From Atlantibacter sp032075065 (GTDB taxonomy: Bacteria > Pseudomonadota > Gammaproteobacteria > Enterobacterales > Enterobacteriaceae), in the NCBI RefSeq assembly GCF_032075065.1, contig NZ_DAMAZC010000219.1:1-6892 (forward strand): 6,892 nucleotides of DNA. Reading direction: 5' to 3'. The translations under genes and the position numbers were made by a program. Each line of letters opens with the position of its first letter. The stretch's first letter is position 1. The notes beneath the pieces are model-generated. The model did no database searches, was not told the DNA's origin, and was given only the letters and a program-made list of their open reading frames with translations. Below are positions 4,416-6,892 of this stretch, piece by piece.

Positions 4416-6892
4416 TTACTCGCTGCTGGCTTTCTCGGCTTTACCGGCCATTTGCGCCAGGAAATCATAGCGTTTTTGCAGATCCGCCGTGGCGTCTTTC
4501 CACAGCTGTTCCGCCACCTCCGGCTGCTGCGAATTAAGCCTGCGGAAGCGTTGCTCGTTAAGCAGCGTTTCGGCCAGCGCGTCTGATGGCGGACGCGAAT
4601 CCAGCGCCAGCGGCAGTTTGCCTTCATCGGCACGACGCGGGTCGAAGCGGTACAGCGGCCAGAAGCCGGTCGCCGTAAGCTGGCGCATCTGATCGTGACT
4701 GAGCGCCAGATCGTAGCCGTGCTCCTCGCAGGGGCTGTAGGCGATAATCAGCGACGGACCGGGATAGGCCTCCGCCTCCTGAATCGCTTTCACCGTCTGG
4801 TTAAGCTGAGCGCCCAGCGAAATCTGCGCCACGTAAACGTGCCCGTACATCATCATGCTGACGCCGAGATCTTTACGCGCTTTACGCTTGCCGTGCTCGC
4901 CAAACTTGGTCACCGCGCCGAGCGGGGTGGCTTTCGATGCCTGGCCGCCGGTATTGGAATAACACTGGGTATCCAGCACCAGAATATTGACGTTCTCGGT
5001 CAGGCTCAGCACGTGGTCGAGGCCGCCGAAGCCGATATCGTAGGCCCAGCCGTCGCCGCCAATCAGCCAGATAGATTTTTCCACCAGCGCGTCGGCATCG
5101 GTCAGCAGTTGACGCGCATCGGCGCTGGTTTCACCGGCAAGCTGCTGGCGCAGCTGGGCGACCTGTTCACGGCGCACCTCCGGCGTGGCCTCGGCGCGCA
5201 GCTGCGCGTTGAGTTCCGTCGGGATCTTATCGGCAAACTGTTCCAGCAGGCGCATCACGCGCGCCCGGTGTTGATCCACGGTTAAGCGGAAACCGAGACC
5301 GAATTCGGCGTTATCTTCAAACAGCGAGTTGGCCCAGGCCGGGCCGCGTCCGTTAGCGTCGGTGGTATACGGCGTGGAGGGCAGGTTACCGCCGTAAATC
5401 GACGAGCAGCCGGTAGCGTTGGCAATCAGCAACCGGTCGCCGTACAGCTGGGTGAGCAGCTTGATATACGGCGTTTCGCCGCAGCCGGAACAGGCGCCGG
5501 AGTATTCAAACAGCGGGGTGATCAGCTGCGAGGTACGAATATCGATGCGCTCCAGCTTGCTGCGGTCAATTTCCGGCAGGTCGAGGAAGAAGTCGTAATT
5601 CGCTTTCTCTTCTTCCACATGTTCAAGGCGCGACATCATATTGATGGCCTTGATTTCCGGGTTCTGGCGGTCTTTCGCCGGGCAGACTTCCACGCACAGG
5701 TTACAGCCGGTGCAGTCTTCTGGCGCAACTTGTAAAACATATTTCTGACCGCGCATGTCGCGGGATTTCACGTCCAGCGATTGCAGGGCATCCGGCGCGT
5801 TTGCCATATCCTCGGGCGAGACCACTTTGGCGCGGATCGCCGAGTGCGGGCAGGCGGCGACGCAGTGGTTACACTGGGTACACAGCTCCGGTTTCCAGAT
5901 CGGAATTTCTTCGGCGATATTGCGTTTTTCCCAGCGGGTGGTGCCCACCGGCCAGGTGCCGTCCGGCGGCAGGGCCGAAACCGGTAATGCGTCGCCGAGG
6001 CCCGCCAGCATCGCGGCCGTCACGGTTTTGACGAAATCCGGCGCGGCGTCGGAGACCACCGGCGGGCGGTTGGCGCTCTGACTATTCACCGGCTGTAATG
6101 GCACCGCGGAAATCGATTCCCGCGCCAGCGCCAGCGCCTGCCAGTTACGCTCCACCAGCTCCTGGCCTTTGCTACTATAGCTTTTGGCAATCGCGCCCTG
6201 CAGCTGTTGTAGGGCGCTGTCGCCCGGCAGAATATTGGTCAAATGGAAAAACGCCATCTGCATCACCGTATTGATACGCGCGCCCAACTGGCATTCGCGA
6301 GCGATTTTCTGGGCGTTGATAACATAGAACCGCGCCTGTTTCTGGTTCAGCACCGCCTGCACATCCTGCGGCAGCCGATCCCACACCTCTTCGGCGCTGT
6401 ACGGCGTGTTGAGCAGGAAAATACCGCCGGGTTTCAGCCGTTCGGCCATCTGGTATTTATCGATAAACTGCAACTGGTGGCAGCCGACGAAATCGGCTTT
6501 ATCCACCAGATAGGCGGAATTAATCGGCTTTTCACTGACGCGCAGATGAGAAACCGTCAGGCCGCCGGCCTTTTTGGAGTCATAGACAAAATAGCCCTGG
6601 GCGTACCACGGCGTGGCGTTACCGATAATTTTGATATTGTTTTTGGTGGCCGACACGCTGCCATCGCTGCCCAGACCGTAGAACAGCGCTTCCAGTTTGG
6701 CGTGAGACGGCAGGGTGTTTTCCGGCAGCGGCAGCGACAGATTAGTCACGTCGTCATAAATCCCTACCGTAAAGCGCGATTTTGGCTTCGCCTGGCGCAG
6801 CTCTTCAAATACCGCCAGCGCGCAGTCCGGGCCGAACTCTTTCGATGACAGCCCATAACGGCCGCCAATCACGCGCGGCAGCGTTTCGCGCT
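4416..6892 (-). CDS. nifJ: Pyruvate:flavodoxin/ferredoxin oxidoreductase, C-terminal part (YdbK/NifJ), cut by window edge
   Basis: This large cytosolic enzyme oxidises pyruvate with CoA to acetyl-CoA and CO2 and passes electrons through three [4Fe-4S] clusters to flavodoxin or ferredoxin. About 824 residues are visible of roughly 1,170 usual for the family; the N-terminal part lies beyond 6892, and the reading frame is open to the edge (RETLPR precedes VIGGRYGLSS), so the GTG at 6872 is not a start. Counting from that Val as residue 1: gamma/POR domain with GSDGSVSATKN (69-79); EKR motif (315-317); ferredoxin domain with Cys331, 334, 337, 341 and Cys387, 390, 393, 397 for two clusters; proximal cluster ligands Cys461, 464, 489 and 715 (AYSPCEEHG); thiamine diphosphate/Mg site GGDGWAYD (605-612) with NTGGQ (640-644). 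No key residue expected in this part is missing. No nifH or other nif gene is visible and the neighbour is dbpA, so it is the chromosomal ydbK type rather than a nitrogen-fixation copy. Its promoter is off the window. Confidence 0.97.
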   Translation of the reverse strand, partial: RETLPRVIGGRYGLSSKEFGPDCALAVFEELRQAKPKSRFTVGIYDDVTNLSLPLPENTLPSHAKLEALFYGLGSDGSVSATKNNIKIIGNATPWYAQGYFVYDSKKAGGLTVSHLRVSEKPINSAYLVDKADFVGCHQLQFIDKYQMAERLKPGGIFLLNTPYSAEEVWDRLPQDVQAVLNQKQARFYVINAQKIARECQLGARINTVMQMAFFHLTNILPGDSALQQLQGAIAKSYSSKGQELVERNWQALALARESISAVPLQPVNSQSANRPPVVSDAAPDFVKTVTAAMLAGLGDALPVSALPPDGTWPVGTTRWEKRNIAEEIPIWKPELCTQCNHCVAACPHSAIRAKVVSPEDMANAPDALQSLDVKSRDMRGQKYVLQVAPEDCTGCNLCVEVCPAKDRQNPEIKAINMMSRLEHVEEEKANYDFFLDLPEIDRSKLERIDIRTSQLITPLFEYSGACSGCGETPYIKLLTQLYGDRLLIANATGCSSIYGGNLPSTPYTTDANGRGPAWANSLFEDNAEFGLGFRLTVDQHRARVMRLLEQFADKIPTELNAQLRAEATPEVRREQVAQLRQQLAGETSADARQLLTDADALVEKSIWLIGGDGWAYDIGFGGLDHVLSLTENVNILVLDTQCYSNTGGQASKATPLGAVTKFGEHGKRKARKDLGVSMMMYGHVYVAQISLGAQLNQTVKAIQEAEAYPGPSLIIAYSPCEEHGYDLALSHDQMRQLTATGFWPLYRFDPRRADEGKLPLALDSRPPSDALAETLLNEQRFRRLNSQQPEVAEQLWKDATADLQKRYDFLAQMAGKAEKASSE

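Noticed and set aside
4695..5285. 196-codon open frame opposite nifJ
   Set aside because: Complement of the conserved thiamine diphosphate domain of nifJ. Composition is typical of a shadow frame, with no recognisable domain.
6243..6848. 201-codon open frame opposite nifJ
   Set aside because: Complement of the conserved gamma domain of nifJ; a shadow frame.
4416..6892. Nitrogen-fixation (nif cluster) copy of nifJ
   Set aside because: No nif gene is visible and the neighbour is dbpA. The protein reads like the chromosomal YdbK of enterobacteria.
1..6892. CRISPR arrays, tRNA or rRNA genes, insertion sequences
   Set aside because: I saw no regular repeat-spacer arrays, no cloverleaf-like tRNA sequence and no transposase or terminal inverted repeats in the window.

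Overview
The window looks like chromosomal DNA from a member of the Enterobacteriaceae. The evidence is a DbpA that closely resembles the Escherichia coli protein, a YdbK/NifJ-type pyruvate:flavodoxin oxidoreductase that I recognise as enterobacterial, and enterobacterial-style ribosome binding sites and terminators. The genus cannot be settled from this piece alone. In E. coli K-12, as I recall it, dbpA is followed by ttcA, the Rac prophage, uspF, ompN and ydbK. Here dbpA and the ydbK homologue are directly convergent, with none of those genes between them.

Region by region: (1) Positions 1-1284 hold an AT-rich gene, cut by the window's left edge, for a polytopic membrane protein that looks like a GtrC/YfdI-type (GT-C fold) O-antigen-modifying glycosyltransferase. 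Its composition differs sharply from the genes to its right, so it is probably acquired DNA. (2) Positions 1285-1859 hold no convincing gene. They contain a weak inverted repeat, a 46-codon orphan reading frame, a cluster of G-run repeats, a very AT-rich stretch and a 21-bp palindrome. This looks like the scarred junction between acquired and resident DNA. (3) Positions 1860-2878 hold three small genes on the + strand, each apparently its own unit: a 19-cysteine cytosolic copper storage protein (Csp3 type), a small outer-membrane-type lipoprotein (RcsF/DUF4156-like), and a 65-residue, highly charged, probably disordered protein behind a near-perfect sigma-S promoter. (4) Positions 2879-4400 hold a strong terminator, a sigma-70-like promoter and dbpA, the DEAD-box helicase for 50S ribosome assembly. 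(5) Positions 4416-6892 (minus strand) hold the C-terminal two thirds of nifJ/ydbK, with all the iron-sulfur and thiamine diphosphate binding residues expected for this part. A bidirectional terminator separates it from dbpA.

The genes do not form one pathway. Common themes are stress and metal handling (copper storage, sigma-S protein, envelope lipoprotein) beside housekeeping genes (dbpA, nifJ). I saw no new multi-gene system. The parts most worth a second look are the island-like junction at 1285-1720 and the copper storage gene with its upstream palindrome.
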